A stretch of 64,000 nucleotides of DNA from Chionoecetes opilio (taxonomy: Eukaryota > Arthropoda > Malacostraca > Decapoda > Majidae), in contig JACEEZ010019117.1 in the NCBI GenBank assembly GCA_016584305.1, positions 417,503-481,502 of the forward strand, written 5' to 3'. Position 1 is the first letter of the stretch. Each line of letters begins with the position of its first letter. The notes under the pieces are model-generated. The model saw only the letters and a program-made list of their open reading frames with translations. It was not told the DNA's origin and did not search any database. Of this stretch, positions 33,705-61,776 are shown piece after piece. The position numbers were made by a program, and so were the translations under genes.

Positions 33705-36262
33705 CGTATAGACATATTGGAAGTTTCGACGGAGTTCGACGGTAGTACCGTCGAAACCTCCATTTGCTACCGTCAAAACTTCCTGTAATCTTATAACACC
33801 GCGGGGTGGGGGGTATGGGGGTACGCAGCACCCCCCCCCCCCCCCCCCCCCCGCGTTTAGTCACGAGAGTATTGGTCAATAGGAAGTATTGTGCTATACT
33901 GCAGTTTTACCGGGAGTACTGTACTAAGCTACAGTTTTACCAGAATTAGATACATCTATGTTGAATAAGTTAGCCTGTCTGACAAACGACTTGAGAGAAA
34001 GGAGGAAGAAACAGTCCTGAAAAATGTCAATGTTGCGTCACGCAAGATGAATCATTGTACGCTGGTGGGTTTATTCAACGCTGTAAATTAAATCATGGCG
34101 ACAAGAGTACTATTTATGGGTTTCTGTATGTCTCATATATGACTGGGACTATAAAAGACATTAAATCACTGAATGTACATGGAAAAATACCTTTAAATCA
34201 TCAGGAGCACAAGATTCGCTTAGCAGATCCGACACCTCCATGTTGTTTGTTAGGTCGTTTAAAATCCGGTGGTTACGATGCTTTCCTCTTCTTACTGTAA
34301 CTCCATTTTTTTGTTTCCCTATTCGCGGTCCTCTTCTGTTACTTTCTTTTCTGATAATTCAATTAAATGCAACTTTAAATCACTTCATTTTCCTATATTG
34401 TGCGATATCTGCCCTGTTTCCCTTTCCGTCCCATCCCGTGGTAATAATATCTTACATTTTTCGCTACCAGTCGCTTCCTTCTTTTCCCAGTGCTTTATAT
34501 GTTACACAGTTTCTTTTAGTTTTCGTGTTTTTATACATTACACTGACTTATTTTTTTTATTATCCTATGCTTCACGTAAATCACTTATTTACTGAGTTTT
34601 TTCAGTCACGGCATCGAGCCAATGTTCACCTTTTAGTTATGTTTTTTGAGCCTGAAAATAAAAGTGTTCTATGGTATTTAGTTCACGATGTAGGTTTGAA
34701 ACACGTTTCGAAGCCCACATTTCGAGACTGCGGCTAATATAGTCCCTCAGCGGTCGTCCACAATCCGACATTTCTCAGCGGTCGTCCACAAACGCATCTG
34801 CGATGTCTTTTGTCTACGAGGAGAGCGGTGTGACGTCACGTACAAGCGAACTGATAGGTCGCTAGTACCGATATGAGTTAATTATGTTATATGAGCTATG
34901 CAACGACGTGGGTTTTAATCACGTTTCGAGGCCTTTTAGAAAACTGTTGCGGTATCGATCCCGTATGAATCATGTTTTCGTCACTAGAATTTGGCTTGAC
35001 TTAAAGCTTTCTAGCCTATCAGAGTGTATGCCTCTGAGCTACGTTTCCCACCAATATAAGCTTGCATTTGAGTCACACTTTCTAGCATCATGTTGAGTCT
35101 CAAAATTAAACTGTGCATGCTTGACTCCAACGCAAATTGTGGCAGGAAAGTGACTTCGACGTGCAGCATAAATACTTCAAGTCACCCTTTTCTGCCACAA
35201 TATGCGTTGGAATCAAGCAGACACACTATCGAGCCTTAACATGGGGAAAAAAGTCACGTTGTGTTATTGATATACAAATCTGTCAGACACTGTTTTAAAC
35301 TCTCTTGTGTCCGAGTCATACTTTTAAGTCAATATGGTAGACTTTCCCCTCGATTTTGAAGCATACATTTGTTTGAGTCACGCTTTCTCACCTAAATCAC
35401 GTTTTCCTGCTCTTACATAAGTTGATAAGTACTACATATCAAACTTCTCAGTCAATTAATATATACATCGAGATCATACTTTTCAGCTGATACCTAAGCT
35501 TGATTCACGATTTCCAGCCAGTATATTAGTATGAGTCAAGCTTTTCACCTCATACATGCGTCTAAGTCACGTTCATGAGGTTACATGCACATTCTAGTCC
35601 CACACAAATTGTGACACAATAAGGACCACTTTAATATTATCTACTGTCACAAATTTTTAGACTAATGGAATCCAAGTCCTCACCAAAACTCAGCTACAAG
35701 CAAACTGTGATAGCTGTAAGGATGAAATAGCTAAAAACATCAACATTAAGTTTCCCCGACGATGCCACATCAGAGGAGATCGACGCTGAAATTTGCTAAT
35801 GGGATGAAATTATATTGAATTCAGCTGAAAAGACGTTCCCACAGCACACTACCGAGACACTCTCCCAAGCCTTTTCCATAACCAAACTAAACAGCACGTC
35901 ATGAACCAGTATATTGACGCTACAGGTAAAGATGGTAGCCTACGTACTACCTGCAGCTATAGGGAAGTTACAAACAAATTATGATGTAGCCTAACTCACT
36001 GCCAGAAACATCAACAGAAGACATGAATAAAAATGAGAGAAACGCAATGTTAAAAACTGCTTCAACATTCAAAGATCCCAAGACTTTTTGGAGAAAAATT
36101 CAATAACATTTCTGACAATAACAAACCTGAAGCTCATTACTTAATTGATAACAACATGAAAATGTGTTACCATATGCATGCATAATCGCTCGTCCGTCAC
36201 TGTTTTTTCTAAATCTGTACATTTTATTTTGAGAAAAAAAGAAAAAAGAAAACCCCCCCTTG
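33705..36262. other. No gene; palindrome, C run and degenerate GTCACG repeats
   Basis: It contains a 21 bp palindrome TTCGACGGTA-G-TACCGTCGAA at about 33732-33752, a C run at about 33829-33852, a hairpin with arms of about 40 bp at 35119-35217, and many scattered AGTCACG.TTT words (34600-35600). No coding exon is supportable. Confidence 0.5.
35119..35217. repeat. Imperfect inverted repeat
   Basis: GCTTGACTCCAACGCAAATT.GTGGCAG at the left recurs inverted as CTGCCACAATATGCGTTGGA.TCAAGC at the right, with arms of about 40 bases and a spacer of about 18. Confidence 0.85.
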
Positions 36263-36546
36263 CAAGGGCGTAGCCAGAGGGGGGGCCAATGGGGCCATGG
36301 CCCCCCCCAATTCAACACATCTACTTTAGGAGTGTATGGTATAATTTCATCAATTTTACTATATTGAATATCATGCAAAGAACCAATAAATGACCCCCCA
36401 TAGGGCTCAATATGCCCCCAATTAAGTCACATCTTCAAAAAAATTCTCTGGGGGACTTCCAGCGCCTCCCAGACCCCCAGCTGATAAGCCTCAACCATCA
36501 TTGGGAGGTGGCCCCCCCCCAATTATTTTTCCTGGCTACGCCCTTG
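36263..36546. mobile_element. hAT-type MITE
   Basis: Ends CAAGGGCGTAGCCAG and its exact inverse, with an exact 8 bp duplication CCCCCTTG at 36255-36262 and 36547-36554. An 8 bp duplication and CA.GGGCGTAGCC ends are typical of hAT elements. At 284 bp it is non-autonomous. Confidence 0.92.
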
Positions 36547-36554
36547 CCCCCTTG

Positions 36555-37594
36555 GCATCCTCCAGGCCGAGGTTCCCTGGAGGCATTCCTCCGCGTGTGT
36601 TGCTGCTTGTACAGATCACCCACCTGCTGGGTGCAGCTTTCTTTACTGGCCTTCGTCCTGTGCTCAGTGTTGAAGACATGTATAGGAGATTATTATTAAT
36701 TGATATTGCGTTTTCTTATATCTAGTGACTAGCAAAATAAGAATTACCTACTAGAAACAAAGTTAAGTCAACAGTGGATGGTGTGAACATTGGCTTATAT
36801 GGAGGTAGCCTATATGATAAAATAACTGTCTCGCTTTTCATTTCTTCTTCAAAGAAATATCAGGTTAGTATTCATGATAAAATGCTTTGTCTTCCCTTAT
36901 GTTTATTTTTTAACACCTTACATACAGTGGTTGAGAGAATCTGTTCAGATTTTTATTCACATGCTCCGCAACGGAATTATTGCTGAATACAAACTTGTGA
37001 TTGTATCAACATTCAGTGTTGTACTTGAAGTCAAGTGTATCACAGTACATCTTATAGTTAAGGAAGTGGAAAACAGCCAATGAAAGATTAAGTAGCCTAA
37101 ATTAGGAAAGAATACATTGCAAATCTTGAGTGGTGTGGACAAAGCTGTGGAGCCCTGGAGTCTTTTCAGCAGCCTTCATTAACTTTTCCTTAAGAGAGGA
37201 TACGCAAAGAAAGAAAAGTTTTTCATGCAGAGATCATGATAACCGCACATGTTTACCAATTAATTTGCAGTGTATTGCATTTGGATATCTAATGCATTTT
37301 GCATTGTTAAAAAAAAATTTATGTAACGGATCATGGAGTGAGCAGATTGCAAGGCAGACTATGAGGGATATCTGTTTCGAATGAAGACTGAGTGTTTACG
37401 AATTTCCTCTTCTATTTAGCTCGATCAGGTCTACATAAATAGTCATCTCACCAAAACACCAAAGCTGGCGTCCCTCAGACATATATACGTATGCACATGC
37501 CATTTTGCACCCTATGGTGGTCTGATTCATGGATGATCATCACTATCATTATTATCAAAATTATTATTAATATTATCATCATCATTAATGAGCG
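36555..37594. other. No gene recognised
   Basis: Ordinary AT-rich sequence with a small ATT/ATC microsatellite just before the SINE at 37595. No supportable exon on either strand. Confidence 0.4.
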
Positions 37595-37800
37595 GCCCGG
37601 CGATGGAGTGGTTAGAGCGGTTGGTTCACACAATCGAGGGATCCGGGGTTCGAATCCTCGGCCGGGCAGAGACAAAGTGGGCTTGTCTCCTCTCACATTG
37701 TAAACTCTGTTCAGCTAGCAGATAACAGATAAGGGATGTAAGCCGAGGAATTGTGACTTCGAAATCTCGCAGGACCAGAGGCTGACAATCCTTCACTCCT
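37595..37800 (+). repeat. SINE with well-preserved tRNA-like head
   Basis: The head (37595-37667, 73 bases) folds as a tRNA: acceptor arms GCCCGGC/GCCGGGC pair perfectly, the A box is TGGAGTGGTTAGAGCGG, anticodon arm GGTTG/CAATC encloses loop GTTCACA, and the B box is GGTTCGAATCC. A body (GTAAGCCGAGGAATTGTGAC) follows without a terminator, which marks it as a SINE rather than a tRNA gene. Confidence 0.8.
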
Positions 37801-38784
37801 GTAAATATGTATGTGGCGTGTGTGTAATTTATTCACCCACGGTCTGATCACGCGCTGGATACACGATAACCAGCAGTGTGTGTGTGTGTGTTTATCATCA
37901 TATCTAGGAAATAACTGATAAGGATCTGAAAGACTCCAAACTCCAAGTTATGCATAAAACAAAGGTGTCAGAATCTAGAGGGACACACCATCGACACAGT
38001 GATATTGAATAAGAAATATATATAAAAGCAATTTCCAAGAATTCAAGTGTGTGATCACTTGTTTTTTTATATTTAATTAAGAGACCTGTGTTGTCGCTCT
38101 GAGCCTGACACCCCCAGCCGCGCCCACACCGGAGAAAGGAACACACCGAGAAACAAGAACACCAACACACATTTTTACATCATGATTGTCACGCAATTCA
38201 AATTCCACAATGAATTCAAGAAACTAAGTGAGTTCAATTTCTATGAATATCAAGGGAGCTATGATCTGATGAAACTACGTATTGTACACAGTAAAGAAAT
38301 GCAAGAACAAGGAAATGTACAGAAAGGCACCATTTTTACCCTACATGATTACACTACATGACACAGGCTTCTTAGTAGAGTCACACATTCATGATTCTAT
38401 TTTCATCCACACAGGTAAAAATCCCCCCCTTACCCCCTATGACTTTCAAAAGACATTCTATAACCTTAAGATATTCAAGTGATTTTTATTATAATTATAA
38501 TTGAGAATGATTATACTGCACGTAATAAGTACGTAAATCTATATCAGTGTCTCACTGATGATCAATCATGTCACTCAAACTCAGTGCTCAAAACACACAC
38601 ACATATACATATCAATGCTACATTAACAGAGACAACACCTTTAAAGCCTGAAAGTTCTCCTTTACATTGTCATGAGAAAAGGGGAGTGAGTGGCCACCTT
38701 GATGGCCAGGCACAGGAAGATCACAAGGCCATGACACAAGGTTAAGGTCTTCTGGGCCATGGGCAGATCATGTCAGGTACAAGT
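37801..38784. other. No gene recognised
   Basis: This lies downstream of the last ninjurin terminal exon on its strand. It includes a short GT tract (37876-37891) and no supportable coding sequence. It could hold 3' UTR of the ninjurin isoform ending at 39094, beyond the GA tract. Confidence 0.35.
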
Positions 38785-39032
<248 letters not shown>

Positions 39033-39093
39033 ACTTATATATATATATACATGTGCCGTGGTGAGGTGACACGGTCTTCGATGCACCCAAGCC

Positions 39094-53775
<14,682 letters not shown>

Positions 53776-54908
53776 GCACCAGACGCAGGCAGGATTTCCT
53801 TTCCTACCTGGAGGAGGACCCAACTTTCAGGCGGAAACTTCACGTGTTTTCTGGATAGGTCGAGAGGCACGCCATCCACTACACGGTGCGGCCTTCAGGA
53901 GGGCGGTAAAGGGATAGGGAAGGGGCAAGGGTGCTGCATGCAGGGTGAGGGTAAGGGAGAGGGAAGCGCGGTGAATGAGGGAAGGGAGAGGGGAGCGGTG
54001 GTTGTGTGGCCCCTGAGGCGTCCCGTCGACCAATAAGCTCCTGCTCACACTACAGCCACGGCCACAGGTGCGTTGCGAGCTGTGAAGGGAAACGAAACTG
54101 TCTCGATTCGCCTCCCCCCACAGCCCCTGCGGAGGCTCCTTACCTGCCACCCACAGCCCGCCCTCTAGTCTCCCCTTCCGCCTTCTCACCTGACGTTTCT
54201 AATTTTGTTGCTCGTTTTTTTTCTATCCGTTTTGCCCCCTTACAACTGCTGTCGCTTAAAACATGATCTCATTCGCCTTTACCCCCCCCCCCCCCTCCCA
54301 CCCCCCCACACACACACACACGCAGAAAGTGGTAGATCGACAGAGGGAAGAGTTAAGGGCACTGGGTCAAAATCTGAGTTACGTGTTGCGGGAGGAGGAG
54401 GGGTAAGTGTAATGTCATGGCAGGAACAGGAAGGAAGGATATAATTAGTAACAGGAAAGAGGGAGGTAAGGAAGAATGGGATACACTGTTACGAGCAGAG
54501 GTAACTAAATGACGTGTGTATAATTGTCTTACACTGAAAATATTATTAAGAGTATACATTATTGCATCTTTGGCTGAGAAGCTATACGTCCTCTTCTCTT
54601 CGGTTGTAGCATCACATCTAATATACTATAGGAGTAGCCGAGTGTCTGTGTGTCTGTCTGTGTGTCTGTTTTGCGTAGCTGAAACTGTAAATTCAATTTT
54701 GATGAGAGTAGGCTAAAAAATCGCAAATAAATCGTAGGTGGTAAGCGGCTTGGTCCCATGTCGATTGAATAATTTTAAAGGGGGGTTTTGGGCTAAAAAC
54801 ACTTTTCAGATTAGATTACAGGAAAAACTCTGCGGTAACGTCTTGCCGTATTTCACAAACTCCGTAGACTCATGGACTTTAACGTTTTTGTGCGTGTGTG
54901 AGTGTGTG
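53776..54908. other. Upstream flank of ninjurin exon 1
   Basis: GC-richer sequence at 53880-54180 includes ATTGG (plus CCAAT at about 54028) and could hold the minus-strand promoter or an untranslated exon, but I saw no clear TATA box. A C run and CA tract lie at about 54280-54322. Confidence 0.35.
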
Positions 54909-55272
54909 TTGGAATCACTCGGAACACAAAGGGTTGGAATCACACGGAACACATAGGGTTGGAATCACACGGAACACATAGGGTTGGAATCACACGGAAC
55001 ACAAAGGGTTGGAATCACACGGAACACAAAGGGTTGGAATCACTCGGAACACAAAGGGTTGGAATCACACGGAACACATAGGGTTGGAATCACACGGAAC
55101 ACAAAGGGTTGGAATCACACGGAACACAAAGGGTTGGAACCACACAGAACACAAAGGGTTGGAATCACTCGGAACACAAAGGGTTGGAATCACACGGAAC
55201 ACATAGGGTTGGAATCACACGGAACACAAAGGGTTGGAATCACACGGAACACAAAGGGTTGGAACCACACGG
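54909..55272. repeat. 25 bp minisatellite, about 14-15 copies
   Basis: Units read GGTTGGAATCACACGGAACA plus CAAAG or CATAG. Copies differ at CACAC/CACTC and CAAAG/CATAG. Confidence 0.96.
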
Positions 55273-55376
55273 GACGTGGCCTACCCCGTGGCACTTTGAC
55301 CATTGACAAACGACAGCAACACGATACAAACATCAATACATGGGTCCGAAGGGCCCACAAGCACTTGTTATATTCT

Positions 55377-55780
55377 ATTGGTTGTGGCGCCACTCTCTGT
55401 TGTCCTTGGTTATGGCGCCACTCTGTTGTCCTTGGTTATGGCGCCACTCTGTTTTCCTTGGTTATGGCGCCACTCTCTGTTGTCCTTGGTTGTGGCGCCA
55501 CTTTGTTTTCCTTGGTTGTGGCGCCACTCTTTGTTTTCCTTGGTTGTGGCGCCACTCTCTGTTGTCCTTGGTTGTGGCGCCACTCTGTTTTCCTTGGTTG
55601 TGGCGCCACTCTCTGTTGTCATTGGTTGTGGCGCCACTCTGTTTTCCTTGGTTGTGGCACCACTCTCTGTTGTCCTTGGTTGTGGCGTCACTCTGTTTTC
55701 CTTGGTTGTGGTGCATTCTCTGTTGCCCATGGTTGTGGTGCCACTCTCTGTTGTCCTTGGTTGTGGCACCACTAAATTGC
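55377..55780. repeat. 26-30 bp minisatellite, about 15 copies
   Basis: Units contain TTGGTTGTGGCGCCACTCTG with CT length changes and T(T/G)TCC alternation. GGCGCC palindromes recur in most units. It follows the 25 bp array by about 100 bases. Confidence 0.95.
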
Positions 55781-55874
55781 CCTTAACTGTTTGGTCACGT
55801 TTCTTATCCATTATGTGCACCACCACCTTATACTAACCTTTAATGTGGCGCTACTAGTCTTCTATTGGCTGGCG

Positions 55875-56984
<1,110 letters not shown>

Positions 56985-57072
56985 GGGCCGGTGGTGTTAT
57001 TGTCCCCCTTGAGCAAGGGAATGGGGGTGTGTGGTGTGTGAGGTCCCAGCATCACCCAAAGATCGGTCATAA

Positions 57073-60000
57073 TAGTCCGGCCGCTAAGGACCAGATTTCA
57101 AGAGGATGGGGACATGCCGGATAAAAGCACCAAATTTTGTTCAGGCATTCTACAGGGTCCTAGCTATGATTTTGAGAGGGGAGACAAACGATCCAATTAC
57201 TCAGAAGCCTCTATGAACCATTTTTGTGATAACGGCTAATTTTCACTTAGAAAAATCTTGATGAAATCAAGATTCGCCTTTAATGGCAAAAGAAATATTC
57301 CGCATATGCAATACATCCACTAGTACCATCCTAGTACCTAGTACCTAGATACCATCCTGCGGCTGGAAATTCTTGGCCTGATCTTTGTACGTGCACACAG
57401 AGAACAAGATTTCCCCTTATACGTTGAGACACTGAAAGCTCTTGTGCCATGGTTCTTCGCTCTGGACCACCAGAACTATGCCAGGTGGCTCCCGGTGCAT
57501 ATCAGGGACATGGAGAGTCTGCCCCCAGCAGTTCAACACCAATTCGAAGTCAACGGCAACTGGGTCGTTTCGAAAACAGCCAAGAGGTTCTCCACTATAC
57601 CCATTGACCAAGCCCACGAACAAAACAACGAGCTTGTGAAAGGTGAAGGAGGAGCAGTGGGCCTTACCGAGAACCCAGTTGCCTTCAGGAGGTGGATGGT
57701 TGCGGGACCGGAGCAGGCGCGACTCCTGGCAGAGTTCGGGGAGCAGTATGCCGACACCCCAAATGATGACCAGTACCATCACGAGGAGGGTCTATCTACC
57801 CAGAAGACTATCCAGAAGCAAACTGTGGACCTTATCCAGGTCATCAGTGAGATGGGAAACCCATTCAAGGATGACACCCCAGAACTCCTGGCACTTGACA
57901 CACGGAATGTCATCGACCATCCTGTTGTCAACACAGTCCGCACAGTAGAGCCTGTTGGCAAGAAGCAGTATGAGACATACAAGAAGTCAGTGTTGACAGA
58001 TGCTACACACTCCATCCATGACCCAATTAAGAAAAACAAATTGCCCCTGTTCAGATCGCCAACACCAAAGACGAAGAGTAAGCAGGTCGGACAAGTGTCT
58101 ATGCTGAAGGATGACGTGGCCCTCTTTTCCCGTCTCTACATAGTCACACAGCACCGTGATGGGGACCTGGACACCTTCTTCAAGCATGAGAATCACCCAT
58201 ACCCTCCTTCTTTGGCTGAAAGAGGGAAGCTGCGACAAGGGAAGAAGTCCGATCTCACCAACATTCTGGCCCAGAAGACGCAAGAAGAACCCTCTGGCTC
58301 ATTTGATGTTAGAGTGCTCGATGGTGCTGCTGTGGTACACCTCCTCCCAGTGACTGGCATCACTACATTTGACGATTATGCAAGTGGAGTGTTTGTTCCC
58401 CACATCATGAGGCAACTGGAAACCTCTATGAGAGTAGATGTGGTATGGGACAGGTACCTGGACAACAGTATCAAAGATCAACCAGAGAGAAACGGGGGAA
58501 AGGTGTACGAAGGAAGGTGGCAGGCCAGACCAAGGTCCCAGGCAATTGGCCGATTTCCTGCGTTGACCCCACAAACAAGGTAGAACTCTTCCAGTTCCTA
58601 TCAGAGAAGATTGTATCCACTACCTTCCAGACGGAAAGCAGGTCTTTGCAACATCTGGAGCCTCTGTAGTCTGCAGTGGCACTGACCACTCGATGCCGCC
58701 ATGTGACCACGAAGAGGCAGACACAAGAATTGTGGTCCATCTACAAGATGCCCTAGAGAGTGGATGCACCACATGCTTGGTACGCACCGTGGATACTGGA
58801 CGTTCTTGTCATCCTCATCGGGAAGTATCACTTTCTAGCCAGCAAGTATCCATCGGCTGACATCTGGGTCGCCTTCGGCAGTGGCAAGAACTTCCTTTTC
58901 CTACACATCAATGCCATCTGTAGTACTCTGGGCAAAGAGAAGTCCACAGCGCTACCAGTGTTCCACAGCTTCACAGGGTGTGATACGACTTCTTCTTTCT
59001 TTGGAAAGGGGAAAAAGTCGGTTTGGGAAGCATGGGGTGCCTATACCGAAGTCACAGATGCCTTCAACTTCATCGTAGAACATCCACATGGCACAAATCA
59101 CCGTGGATTGCCAGGAGTTCCAGATGCTGGAACGTTTCACAGTCGTTATATATGACAAGACCAGCCCTCTGGTGTCGGTGAATGAAGCAAGAAAGGAACT
59201 GTTCTGCCAGAAAAACAGAACGATGGAGAACATTCCCCCAACTCAACAGGCCCTGCTGCAGCACACCAAGCGTGCAGTGTACCAGGCTGGCATCTGGACA
59301 ACCTGTCACCAGGCCCAACAACAGACACCAACTGCTGAAGGCTGCGGTTGGACACTGGATGCAGAAACAAAGTCCTGGGTTCCTGTCTGGAGCTCGCAGC
59401 CTGCGGCAGCAAAGGCTGTAAGTGAACTTGTGAAGTGTGCCTGCAAAAGTGCTGCAGGTTGTGGCGGGAGATGTTCATGCAAGAAAGCCAGCTGGAAATG
59501 CACCGAACTGTGCAGCTGCAAATGTGAGAAGTAGACACATAATTACAATTATGAATCATACCTGCATTGTGATACTGGTGCTTAACAAAGACATGGCATT
59601 CCTGCAGCTGTACAGGAAGAACATGATTGTTGTATAATGAGCTTAATGAATACTTATTTTTCATAATGCACCGTCAGTAGATTAACCACTGTCATTTTTG
59701 AATTGCAAGGAGTATGTTTTAATTCGTGTTCTGCTAATAAACTACATGGCATTTCGCGATGTCCGCAGGGGAGTTTAAAGTCGAATAAATATTGAATTTA
59801 TGTTTTTTTGACAGCCATATTGGAATATTTTGTTCTGGAGTTATTAAATAATAATAATAAGATAACTTGCATCCAATAAACATTATCCTTATGACTATTC
59901 TTTAAAAAAACCCATTTACCCTAATTTCCACATGCGGAAATGTCAAAATAATAAAGAAGCGTTCCTTATAGCCATCTGAGTGATGGGATCATTTGTCTCC

Positions 60001-60097
60001 CCTCTCAAAATCATAGCTAGGAGCCTGTAGAGTGCCTGAAAAAATTTTGGTGCTTTTATCCGGCATGTCCCCATCATTTCACTAAGCTGCCGGACTA
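57073..60097 (+). mobile_element. 3.0 kb TIR DNA transposon, Academ-like or undescribed
   Basis: Inverted ends TAGTCCGGC extend for roughly 130-150 bases, with GATGGGGACATGCCGGATAA, AAAGCACCAAA and CCTAGCTATGATTTTGAGAG in both arms; the left arm has about 11 extra bases. The flanks repeat ATAAT (57069-57073 and 60097-60101), so the duplication is TAA (with TAGTCCGGC ends) or up to ATAAT. An empty-site paralogue at about 60395 supports the boundary. It carries one decayed gene with an XPG/PIN-like core. Academ elements are known to encode XPG-type nucleases and make 3-4 bp duplications, which is why I favour that superfamily. Confidence 0.75.
57342..59534 (+). pseudogene. Transposon protein with XPG/PIN-like HEEADTR core and CXC tail (C-terminal two thirds)
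   Basis: The plus-strand frame opens after a stop at 57339 and runs to 58583, with ETLKALVPWFFALDHQNYAR, IDQAHEQNNELVKGEGGAVG and LTENPVAFRRWM. After shifts near 58485, 58620, 58790 and 59085 come REKRGKGVRRKV, CDHEEADTRIVVHLQDAL, DTDVLVILIGK, DIWVAFGSGKNFLFLHINAI, LPVFHSFTGCDTTSSFFGKG, LERFTVVIYDKTS and QHTKRAVYQAGIW. A cysteine cluster CACKSAAGCGGRCSCKKASW..C..LCSCKC ends at TAG 59532. The acidic EAD...DTD pattern resembles the XPG/FEN metal-binding core. At least four frameshifts disable it. The N-terminal part of this widespread family is missing here but present at 62745-63880. Confidence 0.88.
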
Positions 60098-60279
60098 TAA
60101 TGAGCTCCAAGCTCGTTCCGGGAGGGTAAAACTGGCGATCGCGAGTCCGACTCGCGTGGACAAGACCATGGGTGCTTGGGTGAATGAATGACATTAACAC
60201 ACACACACACACACAGCCTATATAGTCTGATCGGCAGCGTCTCCACATGCTATTAGGAAATGGGCAGTACTACTGCTAG

Positions 60280-60640
60280 TAGGTCGGCAGCTTAATAAGC
60301 CCTGCTCAGGGTGGAATCCCCTGACAGCACAGGCGGTTACTGTCCCCCTTGAGCAAAGGGATGGGATGCGTGCGGTGTGGGGTCCCAGTCTTAACCAAAG
60401 ATCAGTCACTATCAGCGCTAAGCTCTTTCCGGAAGGGTAAGGACTGGTGATCGCAAGTTCAGCTCGCATGGTCAAGACCGCGAGTGAATTGTATAGATGC
60501 CTAATATGGACTAAAAGAGGTGATAGCAGCTAGAAGCGTGCGTCACAGTAAGGAAAAAACTAGATAAATATAGATACGGCAGCCAGGACCACACGAGTAT
60601 AGGCTCAGGCCGTATGCCACTACTAGGGAAATACACACAT
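60280..60640 (+). repeat. SINE-like repeat, uninterrupted copy
   Basis: It runs from GGTCGGCAGCTTAATAAGCC through GTCCCCCTTGAGCAAAGGGA and GGACTGGTGATCGCAAGTTC to a 3' end with CACGAGTATAGGCTCAGGCC that is shared with the SINE at 45708-46036. A CA-rich tail follows. Confidence 0.75.
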
Positions 60641-61706
60641 ACGCGTCTTTGTTTGTGACTCTTAAATTATTGCTGTTTGGAGTTGGCACCTTTGACCATG
60701 ATACGCATGCACTTGCCTCCATTTCTCCGTCTCTCGATCCCCTTCCTTGCCTCCCTAAATCTCTCTAGCTCTCCTTTACTCCTTCCCTCTGTGGTTCCGT
60801 GCGTCTCGCCTCCCCTGCCCCAGCGCTGCTCTGCATTGATCCCGACCAGACAGGTGAGAGAGTATCCTGAGAGTAATCAATAGAGGTATACCGCTCACCT
60901 CCCCTCCTTTCCCTGCACCTTGCTCCCGCACCTGACTGTCCTTCTGCCTCACCTGAGCCTTTTTCCCTCTTCCCCCACCCCGTCCAGGTCCCTCTCCTCC
61001 ATACACACCTGTGTCTGGTCTCTCTTCGTGCAATCCATACACGCAAAAATTTGTTAAACAGCATCTGACACCTGAGACTGATTGAACATTAGCATCAGTA
61101 ACATTCTTCATGCAGATTCCATTGCAGGTGTCTGAGACCTAGCATAGAATAAAGATTGACGTACTGTGCGCATTTGTTATAAAAGTGTTCCTATATAATG
61201 AGCAATATCTTCATCTATTCTAGATCTATCTCCGGAACTATTGGAGATAACTCAGATTAATTAATAGTATACTTAAACTACATCATCTCAGCTACAACTT
61301 GCTGATGGTTGGAAATTTCTACCACAGATAGATTTTAGTTACTTCACAGTTGTACGATATAATGTGAACATTCAAAATTAGGATTAGTTTCAGGGTCCTC
61401 CTGGATCCCGAAGCATATCCAGATCCGGATAACTTTATGATAATTTCTGTAGAGCACTAAGATGATATTTAATAATCTTCATCTTATCAAACTGAAAATA
61501 CATTCCTGAAGATATGATTCAAAAATACACATTTTTCCCTATCTTGCAATGTTAAATAATCCTTGAATTTTTTTTTGGATCCAGATCCGGATCGACTCCA
61601 AACATCATTCACTTCTAAATTGGACCCAACCCATTGGGGATGCTGATGTAAGAATGAGGAAACGTATTACATTAAGAAAGTAGAGGATGAAAGAACACCT
61701 TGTGGC

Positions 61707-61776
<70 letters not shown>

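Larger units (their letters stand above)
56985..60250 (+). repeat. SINE-like repeat split by a TIR element
   Basis: The left part (56985-57072: GTCCCCCTTGAGCAAGGGAA, AAAGATCGGTCA) and right part (60098-60250: AAGCTCGTTCCGGGAGGGTA, GGCGATCGCGAGTCCGACTC) together match an uninterrupted copy at about 60330-60480. The 3.0 kb transposon at 57073-60097 sits between them. The uninterrupted copy acts as the empty site. Confidence 0.8.

Noticed and set aside
37595..37667. Functional tRNA gene (selenocysteine or suppressor)
   Set aside because: It is too short for tRNA-Sec, lacks a nearby pol III terminator and continues into a SINE body.
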